From contig NZ_CP100351.1 in the NCBI RefSeq assembly GCF_024204645.1, forward strand, positions 2,480,001 to 2,544,000: 64,000 nt of DNA, written 5' to 3'. The stretch comes from Desulfomicrobium sp. ZS1 (GTDB lineage: Bacteria > Desulfobacterota > Desulfovibrionia > Desulfovibrionales > Desulfomicrobiaceae). Both the position numbers and the translations under genes were made by a program. A model generated the notes under the pieces. That model was given only the letters and a program-made list of their open reading frames with translations, made no database searches and was not told the origin of the DNA. Shown here in pieces: positions 16,688 to 24,068 of this stretch (positions are counted from its first letter, which is position 1; each line of letters opens with the position of its first letter).

Positions 16688-17539
16688 TCATGCCTTGCGG
16701 CGTAATCTGAATAGACCAAGCAGCCCTGCGCCAACCAGAAGCAGCGTGGAGGGTTCGGGAACAATGTTGGTATTGGGATCATCGCCGCCAAACGAACCTC
16801 CTTGGAGGAAAATGGCGGAATCAAGAATGTAATCCCCGGCATCGGCAATCTGTAAAGAAATGGTGTGCTGCCCGGCGCTCAAGCCCAAGGCTTGGGCCGT
16901 AAGCAATGTCGTGAAGCCGTCGTACTGGAGATCGACAGGACTGGCGACCACTGGGCCGTCACTACCTGCGGTTACTGAATTATTTATATAGTACGCAGCA
17001 TTGGATCCAAGATTAACATTGTTGATAGACACAGGCGTTTCATCCGGTAAAAGCGCTATATTCACTCCATCCAGAAAAAAGCCGAACACGTCATTGAAAT
17101 TTGAACCAACGTACTGATTGTATTCTTCCGAAGCAAAAACGAAATTGAAGAAAAGGTTTCCCGTATCGGAAGCGAACACAATGTCGAGAATGGCTGCATC
17201 ATAGGTCGAATAGCCTGGGATGAGCCCGTCCAAGGTCGCCGAACCAAGGAAGCTGTTGCTCTCTCCAGCACTTGACTCATCATTCGGGCCAACCGCCAAG
17301 TTGGCTTGGCCGCTGGTCAGGATGATGCCGGAGTTTATGCCGATCGCGTCGCCCGCGCCGGAAAAAAGACCCGCCGAGCCCTCTGCTCCGATAAAGGCGC
17401 TGGAAACAACGCTGATCCCGCTGCCCAGCAAGTTGTCCACAAGAATGGCGCTGTCAGAAGTTGGAGTTACTGTGAGTGCGTACGCCGGTCCGACAAGAAA
17501 CACCAAAAATCCAATCATTAATCCAAGTAGCTTTTTCAT
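16688..17539 (-). CDS. choice-of-anchor L domain PEP-CTERM protein, 283 aa
   Basis: Exported surface or matrix protein. Signal peptide MKKLLGLMIGFLVFLVGPAYA, then the choice-of-anchor L domain with GIILTSGQA, the LDIVFASDTGNLFFNFVFAS segment, FASEEYNQYVG and DVFGFFLDGVNIALLP, which are typical signatures. It ends in VPEPSTLLLVGAGLLGLFRLRRKA, a textbook PEP-CTERM tail. Start at 17539 is supported by a gggaggggt box. A near-consensus sigma-54 promoter lies 51 bases upstream. In other bacteria such genes are activated by the PrsK-PrsR-RpoN system; no PrsK or PrsR is in this window. Confidence 0.9.
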   Translation of the reverse strand: MKKLLGLMIGFLVFLVGPAYALTVTPTSDSAILVDNLLGSGISVVSSAFIGAEGSAGLFSGAGDAIGINSGIILTSGQANLAVGPNDESSAGESNSFLGSATLDGLIPGYSTYDAAILDIVFASDTGNLFFNFVFASEEYNQYVGSNFNDVFGFFLDGVNIALLPDETPVSINNVNLGSNAAYYINNSVTAGSDGPVVASPVDLQYDGFTTLLTAQALGLSAGQHTISLQIADAGDYILDSAIFLQGGSFGGDDPNTNIVPEPSTLLLVGAGLLGLFRLRRKA

Positions 17540-17997
17540 ACCCCTCCCTTGTGTGTGGACTTTGAACACACTCGTTATAGGCAGTAAAAAGCAAAATATG
17601 AGCCATTTTTTCCAAGCTTTGCAGGCATGACCACGCAGCACAGGCGGCTGTAGCCATGCGTTCTTTCATGCCGCGAAACGGCGATCTCGCCATCCGCGCC
17701 GCCAGCCGCGAACAACGAGGATTGTAAAGAATCCTGCCTCTATCGCAGAGTCGTCTTTGCTTCGAATAATCGGGGAGTTGGATGCTTTCGCCGCTCAGAG
17801 ATACGGCGTTTGAAAGAGGCCTGTGTTGTTAAAATCTTCGACAGGCAGTCGAAAAATATTACATCGTTTCTCCTAGTCGTTCCAGCCGTATTTCATCTGC
17901 GGAGGCTTTCGGGCCATGATGAATACATAAGACACCCCGCTCTTGCCTTGCAGCCCGTGAGATCGTAGAAACACGGCCACGTACCCAGGAGCACTAC
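17540..17997. other. intergenic region with a sigma-54 promoter and a GC-rich structured segment
   Basis: 458 bases. The minus-strand promoter is at 17590-17606. A GC-rich segment at 17643-17710 can fold into nested stems (ggcggc/gccgcc outside, ggcg/cgcc inside) in otherwise AT-richer DNA. I recognise no riboswitch class and see no gene. Confidence 0.5.
17590..17606 (-). promoter_or_regulatory. sigma-54 (-24/-12) promoter of the choice-of-anchor PEP-CTERM gene
   Basis: On the minus strand TGGCTCATATTTTGCT: TGGC, five-base spacer and TTGCT match the RpoN consensus with exact GG-N10-GC spacing, 51 bases before the ATG. Confidence 0.75.
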
Positions 17998-18825
17998 ATG
18001 AAACCACCCATTTCTTTTGGAATAAGAACCGCGATCATCTTGGCCATTTCCGTCGGATTGGCGCTGGCCTTCAACGCCGCGCGGCCGGACAGGCTGCCTC
18101 TGGTCCATGATCCGGACAGCGCTGCGCAGGCCGCTGCCCTGCGAGGGGAAATATCTCTCGCCGAGGCGGCCCTTCTTTTTGAATCCGGGAAGGCGATTTT
18201 TGTCGATGCGCGGGAAGCAGGCGAATACGCCCTTGGACATATCAAGGGAGCGCTTTCTCTTGATCCCGTCCTATTCGGACAGGAATTTCCAGCGCTGCGG
18301 GAGCACTTGGAAGGGGCGACGACAATCGTCACCTATTGCGACGGAGAGTTCTGCGAATTGAGCCATGAACTGGCCCAGCAGCTGCTAGGCATGGGCTTGC
18401 AGGATGTTCGAGTACTGAGGAACGGCTGGACGCTGTGGCGCGACCAAGGCCTGCCCACTGCCACGGGCAGCCAGACAACGGAACAAACGCCCCAAGCGCC
18501 GCAGGCTGAAGAAACGCCTGTGAACGCCAGCTCCGTGGAAACTCCGCCTGAAACGGAGCCGCGTGAACCCGCGTCCGATCAACCGGCGCCTGCGCAGACC
18601 GAACCCCTGGATCAGCAGCTTCAGCCAGCGCCTCCGAAGGAAGCGCCTGTGGACTCCTTTGCGCCCGAATCCGCCCCACTTGGCCAGCCTCCGGAATCCG
18701 CCCCGCAGGAAACGCTGTCCCCGAATCCGGCACCACCTGAACCGGAAGCTGAAACACCTTCCGCGGAACCGGCGCCTCAGGACTCCCCCTCTCTTGATCC
18801 CGAAACCCTGGGAGAAAAATCATGA
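17998..18825 (+). CDS. membrane-anchored rhodanese-domain protein with Pro/Glu-rich tail
   Basis: 275 aa. An N-terminal membrane helix (IRTAIILAISVGLALAF) is followed by a rhodanese domain: ISLAEAALLFESGKAIFVDAREAGEYALGHIKGAL and the active loop TYCDGEFCELSHEL with Cys at the catalytic place, then VRVLRNGWTLW. Residues about 160-275 are a low-complexity Pro/Glu/Ala tail that looks disordered. It overlaps the MauE gene by four bases (ATGA), so the two are coupled and probably work together in periplasmic sulfur or thiol chemistry. Confidence 0.85.
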   Translation: MKPPISFGIRTAIILAISVGLALAFNAARPDRLPLVHDPDSAAQAAALRGEISLAEAALLFESGKAIFVDAREAGEYALGHIKGALSLDPVLFGQEFPALREHLEGATTIVTYCDGEFCELSHELAQQLLGMGLQDVRVLRNGWTLWRDQGLPTATGSQTTEQTPQAPQAEETPVNASSVETPPETEPREPASDQPAPAQTEPLDQQLQPAPPKEAPVDSFAPESAPLGQPPESAPQETLSPNPAPPEPEAETPSAEPAPQDSPSLDPETLGEKS

Positions 18826-19250
18826 ACGCAGCGTCCCTAGCCCGGGGTTCGCGCCTGGCCCTGGCCCTTGTCTTCCTGGCTGCCGCCCCGCAGAAAATCA
18901 TGGCTCCGGCCGAGTTCGCCGCCAGCGTGGCCAGCTATCTCATCCTGCCGGACGTGCTCATCAACTTTACGGCCCTGACCCTGCCCTGGCTGGAAATGAT
19001 CGTGGCCTTCCTGCTTGTATGCCGGGCCTGGACAGGGCCAGCCCTGCTTCTGGCCAACGCCATGCTGGTCGTCTTTCTGGGCGCCGTGATCAGCGCCTAT
19101 GTCCGGGGCATCGACCTGAACTGCGGATGCTTCTCAAGCACCCCTGCGGCCTCGGACGACATGGTCTTCTACATTGTCCGCGACGTCATCTTCGTGGCCC
19201 TGGGCCTGACGGCGGCGTGGTTCTACCGGCGCGGACACGACGCCGACTAG
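18822..19250 (+). CDS. MauE/DoxX-family membrane protein
   Basis: 142-aa protein with four predicted membrane helices. The pattern ALVFLAAAPQKIMAPAEFAASVASYLILPD at the start and the Cys pair in GIDLNCGCFSS between helices 3 and 4 are typical of MauE/DoxX-like proteins, which support periplasmic disulfide or methylamine-dehydrogenase maturation. The partner here is the rhodanese encoded just upstream with a 4-base overlap. The last 117 bases overlap the antisense 3' end of the pabBC gene. Confidence 0.85.
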   Translation: MNAASLARGSRLALALVFLAAAPQKIMAPAEFAASVASYLILPDVLINFTALTLPWLEMIVAFLLVCRAWTGPALLLANAMLVVFLGAVISAYVRGIDLNCGCFSSTPAASDDMVFYIVRDVIFVALGLTAAWFYRRGHDAD

Positions 19251-20981
19251 AGGGGCCGGTCCCTCGGCGCCGACCAGAACGCATTCACGCCAGCCGCGCA
19301 CGGAATTGATCAGCCACAGCCTCGTGCAGCGGCCCAGATCATCCACCCGCACCACCCCTTCCCTGATCCGTCCGTCATGCAGCAGCCGGGCACGCATTGT
19401 GCCCGGTAGCAGTCCGCAGGCGAGGGGCGGCGTGAGCAGCTCGCCGGCGATTTCAACGACCAGATTGGCGATGGTCGATTCCGTAACCTCCCCCCGCTCG
19501 TTCCAGAGCAGCACATCGTCCACCTCCGGCGCTTGCCTCCGGGCGCGATCGTAAACCTTTCGCCGCGTGGTCTTGTGGAAAAGAAACGGATCGGCGGCGT
19601 CCACCGCCGACAGGGCCAAAGACACCCGGCACTGTGTCGGTCCGGGCAAAGGGCGATGCTCGATGTTCCAGGCCCCGGCACTGTCCAAGGTCAGGCGCAG
19701 CATCCCTTCGAGGCCATCCGCCGTCAGCACTTCCTGTTCAAGCGCGTCCCGCACGGCCTTGGGGTCGAGCTTGAAATCGAAATATGCGGCGCTATCTTGC
19801 AAACGCCGCAAATGCTCCGCGAGAAGAAAAATCCCCTTGTTTTTTTCCCAGCGCATGGTTTCAAGCAGCAGGAATTCCGGCTCCGGGGCGGCCAGCACGC
19901 GGGCCTTGATCCGCGTCTCGCGGAACTCCGCCGCAGGGTCCGAATCCCAGACAATGCCGCCGCCCACCCCGTACTCGGCCGCGCCCGAGGGCTTGTCGAC
20001 CAGCACCGTGCGGATGGCCACGTTGAAACGCGCCTTGCGGCCAGGGCTCATCACCCCGATGCTCCCGGTATAGATGCGGCGCGGCGAGACTTCGAGCTCA
20101 TGAATGATTCCCATGGTCCGGACCTTGGGCGCGCCGGTGATGGACGCGGCCGGGAACAGGGCCGACACGACCCGCGCCGTCGACTCCAACGTGCGACCGC
20201 GCACCAGGGAGGTGAGCTGCCAGAGCGTCGGATAGCGCTCCACGCGAAAAAGTTCGGGCACGTGCACGCTGCCGGGCAGACAGACACGGCCGAGGTCGTT
20301 TCTGACCATGTCGACGATCATCACGTTTTCGGCCCGCTCCTTTTCCGAGACTTCCAGCGCCCGGGCCAGAGCCTCGTCCTCCTCAGGCCAGCGTCCTCTC
20401 GGAGCCGTGCCTTTCATGGGGCGGGACCAGACATCCTCTCCCTCCTGTTCAAAAAACATCTCCGGCGATGCGCTGCAGATGGCGAAATCGGCAGTCTCGA
20501 TAAAGGCTGCGTGCGGCGATGGCTGGCGGCGGACGAGATTCTGGAAGAAATCCCAGGGAACCGCGCCAAAACGGGCGCGCAGGCGATGCGTGAAATTGAC
20601 CTGATAGGTTTCGCCCCGGCCCAGATACTCGCGGATACGTTCCAGGGCGCGGCCATGGGCGCAGGCGTCCAGTTCCGAAATCCAGTCCAGGGCAGGGGCA
20701 GACGCGGCGTTCAGAGTCACGAAGACGGGGGCCTCAAACAGCCCGAACCAAGCCAGGGGAAATGCCCCGCAGGACGCGTCGGGCATGGCCGGATCAAAGG
20801 CGCTGCCCGCTTCATAGGCCAGAAACCCTACCGCATGAAGCCCGCGTCCTTCCACTTCCGCTTCCACATGAGCGATAAGCTGAGACACCTCATCGGGGCG
20901 GTGGGCCACAAAAATGGCCCGGGGACGCTCATAGCGCACCCAGGCCGAATGTTCGGTGGAGTAGAGGACTGCGACGGACAT
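19134..20981 (-). CDS. pabB: bifunctional aminodeoxychorismate synthase component I / aminodeoxychorismate lyase (PabB-PabC fusion)
   Basis: 615-aa fusion for 4-aminobenzoate synthesis in the folate pathway. Residues about 1-370 are a chorismate-binding PabB domain: GETYQVNFTHRLRARF, SRPMKGTAPRG, MIVDMVRNDLGRVC, FPAASITGAPKVRTM and YTGSIGVMSPG. Residues about 375-575 are a PabC-type PLP-dependent lyase: LLETMRWEKNKGIFLLAEHLRRL, then the late-domain NERGEVTESTIANLVVEI and CGLLPGTMRARLL. The final 35-40 residues (RRRQAQGHEDDVADN) lie antisense to mauE and look like stop-codon drift. The ATG at 20981 follows an aggg box; the longer reading uses a TTG. Confidence 0.93.
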   Translation of the reverse strand: MSVAVLYSTEHSAWVRYERPRAIFVAHRPDEVSQLIAHVEAEVEGRGLHAVGFLAYEAGSAFDPAMPDASCGAFPLAWFGLFEAPVFVTLNAASAPALDWISELDACAHGRALERIREYLGRGETYQVNFTHRLRARFGAVPWDFFQNLVRRQPSPHAAFIETADFAICSASPEMFFEQEGEDVWSRPMKGTAPRGRWPEEDEALARALEVSEKERAENVMIVDMVRNDLGRVCLPGSVHVPELFRVERYPTLWQLTSLVRGRTLESTARVVSALFPAASITGAPKVRTMGIIHELEVSPRRIYTGSIGVMSPGRKARFNVAIRTVLVDKPSGAAEYGVGGGIVWDSDPAAEFRETRIKARVLAAPEPEFLLLETMRWEKNKGIFLLAEHLRRLQDSAAYFDFKLDPKAVRDALEQEVLTADGLEGMLRLTLDSAGAWNIEHRPLPGPTQCRVSLALSAVDAADPFLFHKTTRRKVYDRARRQAPEVDDVLLWNERGEVTESTIANLVVEIAGELLTPPLACGLLPGTMRARLLHDGRIREGVVRVDDLGRCTRLWLINSVRGWRECVLVGAEGPAPLVGVVSAPVEPRRRQAQGHEDDVADNVEDHVVRGRRGA

Positions 20982-21113
20982 GACCAAGCCCTATCTTGCG
21001 CTCCGACGCAACGCAACAGGGCAGAAAATCACCAGCTATTGGCCAGACGCGTGCGCATCGCGGTATTCAGGCCGCCGTTCAGCAAGCGAAAGCAAAGAAG
21101 CGGCGCACAGGAC

Positions 21114-21156
21114 AAAAAAACCACGACGGGAAGGTGTCAAACCCTTCCCATCGTGG
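21114..21156 (-). terminator. rho-independent terminator of the 45-aa membrane protein gene
   Basis: Minus-strand stem CCACGA-TGGGAAGG paired with CCTTCCC-GTCGTGG (one mismatch), followed by a run of seven Ts. Confidence 0.85.
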
Positions 21157-21183
21157 ATACGCGAAAGTGGAACCGTTCGAACT

Positions 21184-21321
21184 TTAAGCGATCACAAAGG
21201 CAACGAGCTGTCCCATGAAATGCACGACGTCGGAAACCTGGTTCAAAAGTGTATCGCTCCAGCCATAAGCAACAAGAGTTGCCATCCCGGCAAGCCAGAA
21301 AAGGTAACATAACTGCTTCAT
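21184..21321 (-). CDS. 45-aa single-helix membrane protein
   Basis: Very small protein MKQLCYLFWLAGMATLVAYG... with one hydrophobic helix at about residues 4-19, a short polar joint (WSDTLLNQ) and an amphipathic or membrane-seeking end (VVHFMGQLVAFVIA). The reason to believe it is a gene is the context: a perfect ggggggaa ribosome-binding site 5 bases before the ATG, a near-consensus sigma-54 promoter 64 bases upstream, and a strong terminator 28 bases after the stop. No family recognised. Confidence 0.7.
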   Translation of the reverse strand: MKQLCYLFWLAGMATLVAYGWSDTLLNQVSDVVHFMGQLVAFVIA

Positions 21322-21640
21322 GACATTCCCCCCAATTCTCTGGATATGATCGGCCCTGTTTTCGACCGCTTGGTATTTCCATAGAGCAAAGGGTGTGCCC
21401 ATGCGATTATCTTTGGACAACGTGTTATCATGTTTGGAATTTTCTGAGCCGCGTCCATAAGGCGAGAAGTTCGATCCAAAACGTCCAGCGCAAAGACCGT
21501 ACACCGTGCGCAAAACTTCTCTCACTACCCACTCATCTCCGTACGCTCAGCATTCCTCGTTCCCGAAAAATAACCACGCTGAAGACAAAAAACTCCACAA
21601 TATCAGCATGTTTATCAAATCAAGCAGTACGTATCAAAGA
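21322..21640. other. intergenic region carrying a sigma-54 promoter
   Basis: 319 bases. Besides the minus-strand promoter at 21385-21400 I see no gene; the plus-strand frames here are shadows of the rhodanese fusion gene and lack start signals. Confidence 0.6.
21385..21400 (-). promoter_or_regulatory. sigma-54 (-24/-12) promoter of the 45-aa protein gene
   Basis: On the minus strand GGGCACACCCTTTGCT: GGCAC and TTGCT with exact GG-N10-GC spacing; only the first T of TGGCAC differs from consensus. Confidence 0.7.
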
Positions 21641-22495
21641 TCAATTTGTCGCTCCGGATCCGCCGCCGACCAACTCGTCCAGCAGCTGTCCCAATCGTTC
21701 CAGATGCGTCTTTTCCTCGCTGGCGATCTGTTCAAGGATGGCCCGGTTCTCGGCGTTCTGAGTCCAGACGGCGGAACGGATGTAAAGATCCAGCGCCTGG
21801 GCTTCTATGGACATGGCCAGGGAGATGACGTCCACCGGGCTGCCAAAGTCAGGTTTGAAACGGTCCATGTATTCCTCGGTGGTCATCCCGCCTTCCATGA
21901 GCGGAGTGACAAACCTGCACTCGAAATCCCCGCGATCATCCTTGCCGGTGATACGGGTATATTCGGCGAAAAGACGATCCTTGTGCTTGATCTCGATGTC
22001 GGCCAGCAGGCGGAACACGTTCTTCACCTTTTCATCACCGACCCGTTCCAGCATGCGCAGATAGAAATCGCGCAACCCCTCTTCCAGGGAATAGGCAGAG
22101 GCCAGAATCGCCTCCGCGCTATCGAGTTCGGAAAAAATGTCCACACCGGCCTCTTCCGCCCCGTAGGCAGCCTGACCGTTCCAGGCTTTGTAGCCGCCGC
22201 TCATGTTGATGACCTGGTCATACCCTTTGCCGGCCAGGGTCTGGGCAGCGACGCGGCTGCGCCCGCCAATGGCGCAATACACGAGCACCGGCCTGGACGG
22301 ATCGATCTCGTCCAGCGAATCGGTCAGCGCAGGAAGCGGCACCAGCCGGGCTCCGGGAATATGCCCTTCCTCGTATTCCCCCGGCTGACGCACATCGAGA
22401 ATGGTCACTTCCTGCATGGTCTTACCGGACAGATAGGCCCGGACCTCATCGACATCCATGGACTGAACCGGGGTCAAGAATTGTTTCCAGCGCAC
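21641..22495 (-). CDS. rhodanese / ferritin-like (rubrerythrin-type) fusion protein
   Basis: 284 aa. Residues about 10-110 are a rhodanese: SMDVDEVRAYLSGKTMQEVTILDVRQPGEYEEGHIPGARLVPLP, active loop VYCAIGGRSRVAAQ with catalytic Cys, then INMSGGYKAW. Residues about 130-275 form a helical ferritin-like domain with carboxylate/His patterns (ASAYSLEEGLRDFY, DIEIKHKDRLF, ASEEKTHLERL) suited to a di-iron site. Start is the GTG at 22493-22495, 6 bases after gaggagg; no ATG fits. It is divergent from arsR-hgcAB, so the regulator's operator may control both directions. Confidence 0.88.
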   Translation of the reverse strand: MRWKQFLTPVQSMDVDEVRAYLSGKTMQEVTILDVRQPGEYEEGHIPGARLVPLPALTDSLDEIDPSRPVLVYCAIGGRSRVAAQTLAGKGYDQVINMSGGYKAWNGQAAYGAEEAGVDIFSELDSAEAILASAYSLEEGLRDFYLRMLERVGDEKVKNVFRLLADIEIKHKDRLFAEYTRITGKDDRGDFECRFVTPLMEGGMTTEEYMDRFKPDFGSPVDVISLAMSIEAQALDLYIRSAVWTQNAENRAILEQIASEEKTHLERLGQLLDELVGGGSGATN

Positions 22496-22567
22496 TATGA
22501 ACCTCCTCAATCTTTGTATCGTGGCATCATGCACCGGGAACCGGGAAAACTCAACTCGGACCACACA

Positions 22568-22602
22568 TTGACACGAATTCTACGTTATCGTAATTCTACG
22601 AT
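22568..22602 (+). promoter_or_regulatory. promoter of arsR-hgcAB with overlapping operator palindrome
   Basis: TTGACA (22568-22573), a 17-base spacer and TAATTC (22591-22596) form a likely sigma-70 promoter. The inverted repeat ATCGTA-attc-TACGAT (22587-22602) covers the -10 region; a further TACGAT half-site follows at 22604-22609. The position fits repression by the ArsR-type protein encoded 28 bases downstream. Confidence 0.6.
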
Positions 22603-22629
22603 ATACGATACGTTCAACGGGAGCACCTC

Positions 22630-22899
22630 ATGACCCATGACCAGAACTTGGCCGCCCTGTGCAAGGCCCTCGGGCATCCCGCGCGGGTGGCGATTCTCAA
22701 GCATCTCTTGCAGGTGGACAGCTGCATCTGCGGCGAGATCGTAAGCATCCTGCCCCTGGCCCAGTCCACGGTCAGCCAGCATCTCAAGCAGCTCAAGGAA
22801 GCGGGCCTGATCCGTGGCGAGATAGAAGGCCCGCGCATCTGTTACTGCGCGGACAAGGACCGGCTGGCCGAACTCAAACAACTCATCTCTTCCCTCTAG
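22630..22899 (+). CDS. ArsR-family transcriptional regulator, first gene of the hgcAB operon
   Basis: 89-aa winged helix protein: [19 protein letters not shown], then [10 protein letters not shown], the recognition helix [20 protein letters not shown] and the wing [13 protein letters not shown]. The CxC at SCICGE lies where ArsR/SmtB sensors place metal or metalloid ligands, and the wing adds a second CYC, so thiol-based sensing of a metal is possible. The gene is followed after seven bases by the ATG of hgcA, so the two are probably co-transcribed. ArsR-like genes upstream of hgcA are known in other mercury methylators. Confidence 0.9.
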   Translation: MTHDQNLAALCKALGHPARVAILKHLLQVDSCICGEIVSILPLAQSTVSQHLKQLKEAGLIRGEIEGPRICYCADKDRLAELKQLISSL

Positions 22900-22906
22900 G
22901 CACGAC

Positions 22907-24061
22907 ATGAAACCACTCCAGCCCTTTCCCATGGCCCCTGGCCCATCCTGCTCCGCGCCTGACGCGAACAGCACGATGCCCGGTCCGTGCTGAGGCCCCC
23001 CACCCGCCCCTGGTGCAGGGGTGGACGACCTGGCCGGTTATCGCATCGAGCCTTACGTGGACGGTTTTTTGCCCACCGCCGCAGGGCGCATTCCGCGCGT
23101 CCGGACCAGTCCCACGGTCTGGGACCGGCTCGGAACCTGCCGCGCGAGGCTGGGGCTTGACCGCAACAACTACACCGTCAACCCCGGCCTCTATGCCATC
23201 GGCCAGCCCGGCCCCGAAGCGCCTGTCATCGTCACGGCCAACTACAAGCTGACCTTCGACACGGTCCGCTTCGCCCTGACCGGGCGCAATATCTGGCTGC
23301 TGGTGGCCGACACGCGCGGCATCAACATCTGGTGCGCGGGCGGCAAGGGCACCTTCAGCGCCGCAGGCATTGCCGAGCAAGTGCGCAAGACCGGCCTTGA
23401 ACGCATCGTGTTCCACCGACGCCTGATCCTGCCCCAACTCGGAGCCAACGGGGTGCGGGCCCGTGACCTGCGCAAAGCCTGCGGATTCGAGGCGGTTTTC
23501 GGCCCCGTTCGCGCCGAGGATCTGCCCCGCTACCTGGACCGGGGCGAGGACGAAGCCATGCGCGAAGTCACCTTCAGCCTGAAGGAACGGGCCGCGGTCA
23601 TTCCCGTGGAGCTGGTGCTGGGCTGGAAGATCATCCTCGCCTCCTTTTTGGTGGCGGCCGTGCTCAGCCTCATCGGTCCGGACTTTTCCGTGCAGGCCAT
23701 CCGGCAGCGCTGGATCCTGGCGGCGTGCGCCACAGGCTTTGGCTTGGCCGCAGGCGCAATTTTATTCCCCCTGCTCCTGCCCGTGCTGCGCACGCGCCTC
23801 TTTTCCCTGGGCGGAGCCGGGCTTGGCCTGGCCCTGGCCGTGCTGCTGCCGGCCATCTTCCCCCAGCTTTCCTGGGCCGCCGTAACGGGCGCCGGACTTT
23901 GGACCATGTCGCTGGCATCCTGGCTGGCCCTCAACTTCACCGGGTCCACGCCGTACACGTCGCCCTCCGGAGTAGAGAAGGAAATGCGCAAGGCCATCCC
24001 CATCCTGGCCGGAAGCACGCTTCTGGCGGCGATCCTGTTCGTGACCGGCAACTTCTTGTGA
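22907..24061 (+). CDS. hgcA: mercury-methylation corrinoid protein HgcA, probable selenoprotein (in-frame TGA at 22991)
   Basis: HgcA carries the methyl group on a cobalamin cofactor for Hg(II) methylation. The diagnostic cap-helix motif NIWCAGGKGTF holds the Cys that ligands cobalt (residue 143 from the ATG at 22907), and VIVTANYKLTFD and RLILPQLGANGV are family segments. About five membrane helices follow from residue 235. In-frame from the ATG at 22907, seven bases after arsR, there are 28 sense codons ending PGPC, then TGA, then GPPPAPGAG and the HgcA body. The only non-Sec start is a GTG at 23021 with no ribosome-binding site. A hairpin after the TGA resembles a SECIS. With Sec the protein is 384 residues. 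Confidence 0.88.
22991..23028 (+). promoter_or_regulatory. candidate bacterial SECIS element after the in-frame TGA of hgcA
   Basis: The TGA is followed by a stem CCCCT (23007-23011) and AGGGG (23017-23021) with loop GGTGC; a lower stem CCA/TGG (23000-23002 with 23022-23024) extends it across an asymmetric bulge. The loop GGU lies at +19 to +21 after the TGA, the place it holds in the E. coli fdhF SECIS as I recall it. The geometry is inferred by eye and needs a folding check. Confidence 0.6.
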
Positions 24062-24068
24062 GGAACGC

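Noticed and set aside
17643-17710. GC-rich nested stems that recall a c-di-GMP (GEMM) riboswitch
   Set aside because: The conserved core sequences of GEMM riboswitches (GGCAAACC and GACGCAAAGCC types) are missing, and the segment is about 290 bases from the plus-strand gene.
22907-22993. 28-codon ORF before hgcA as a regulatory leader peptide
   Set aside because: Possible, but it is in frame with HgcA and ends in Cys-TGA followed by a SECIS-like hairpin, so Sec read-through explains it better.
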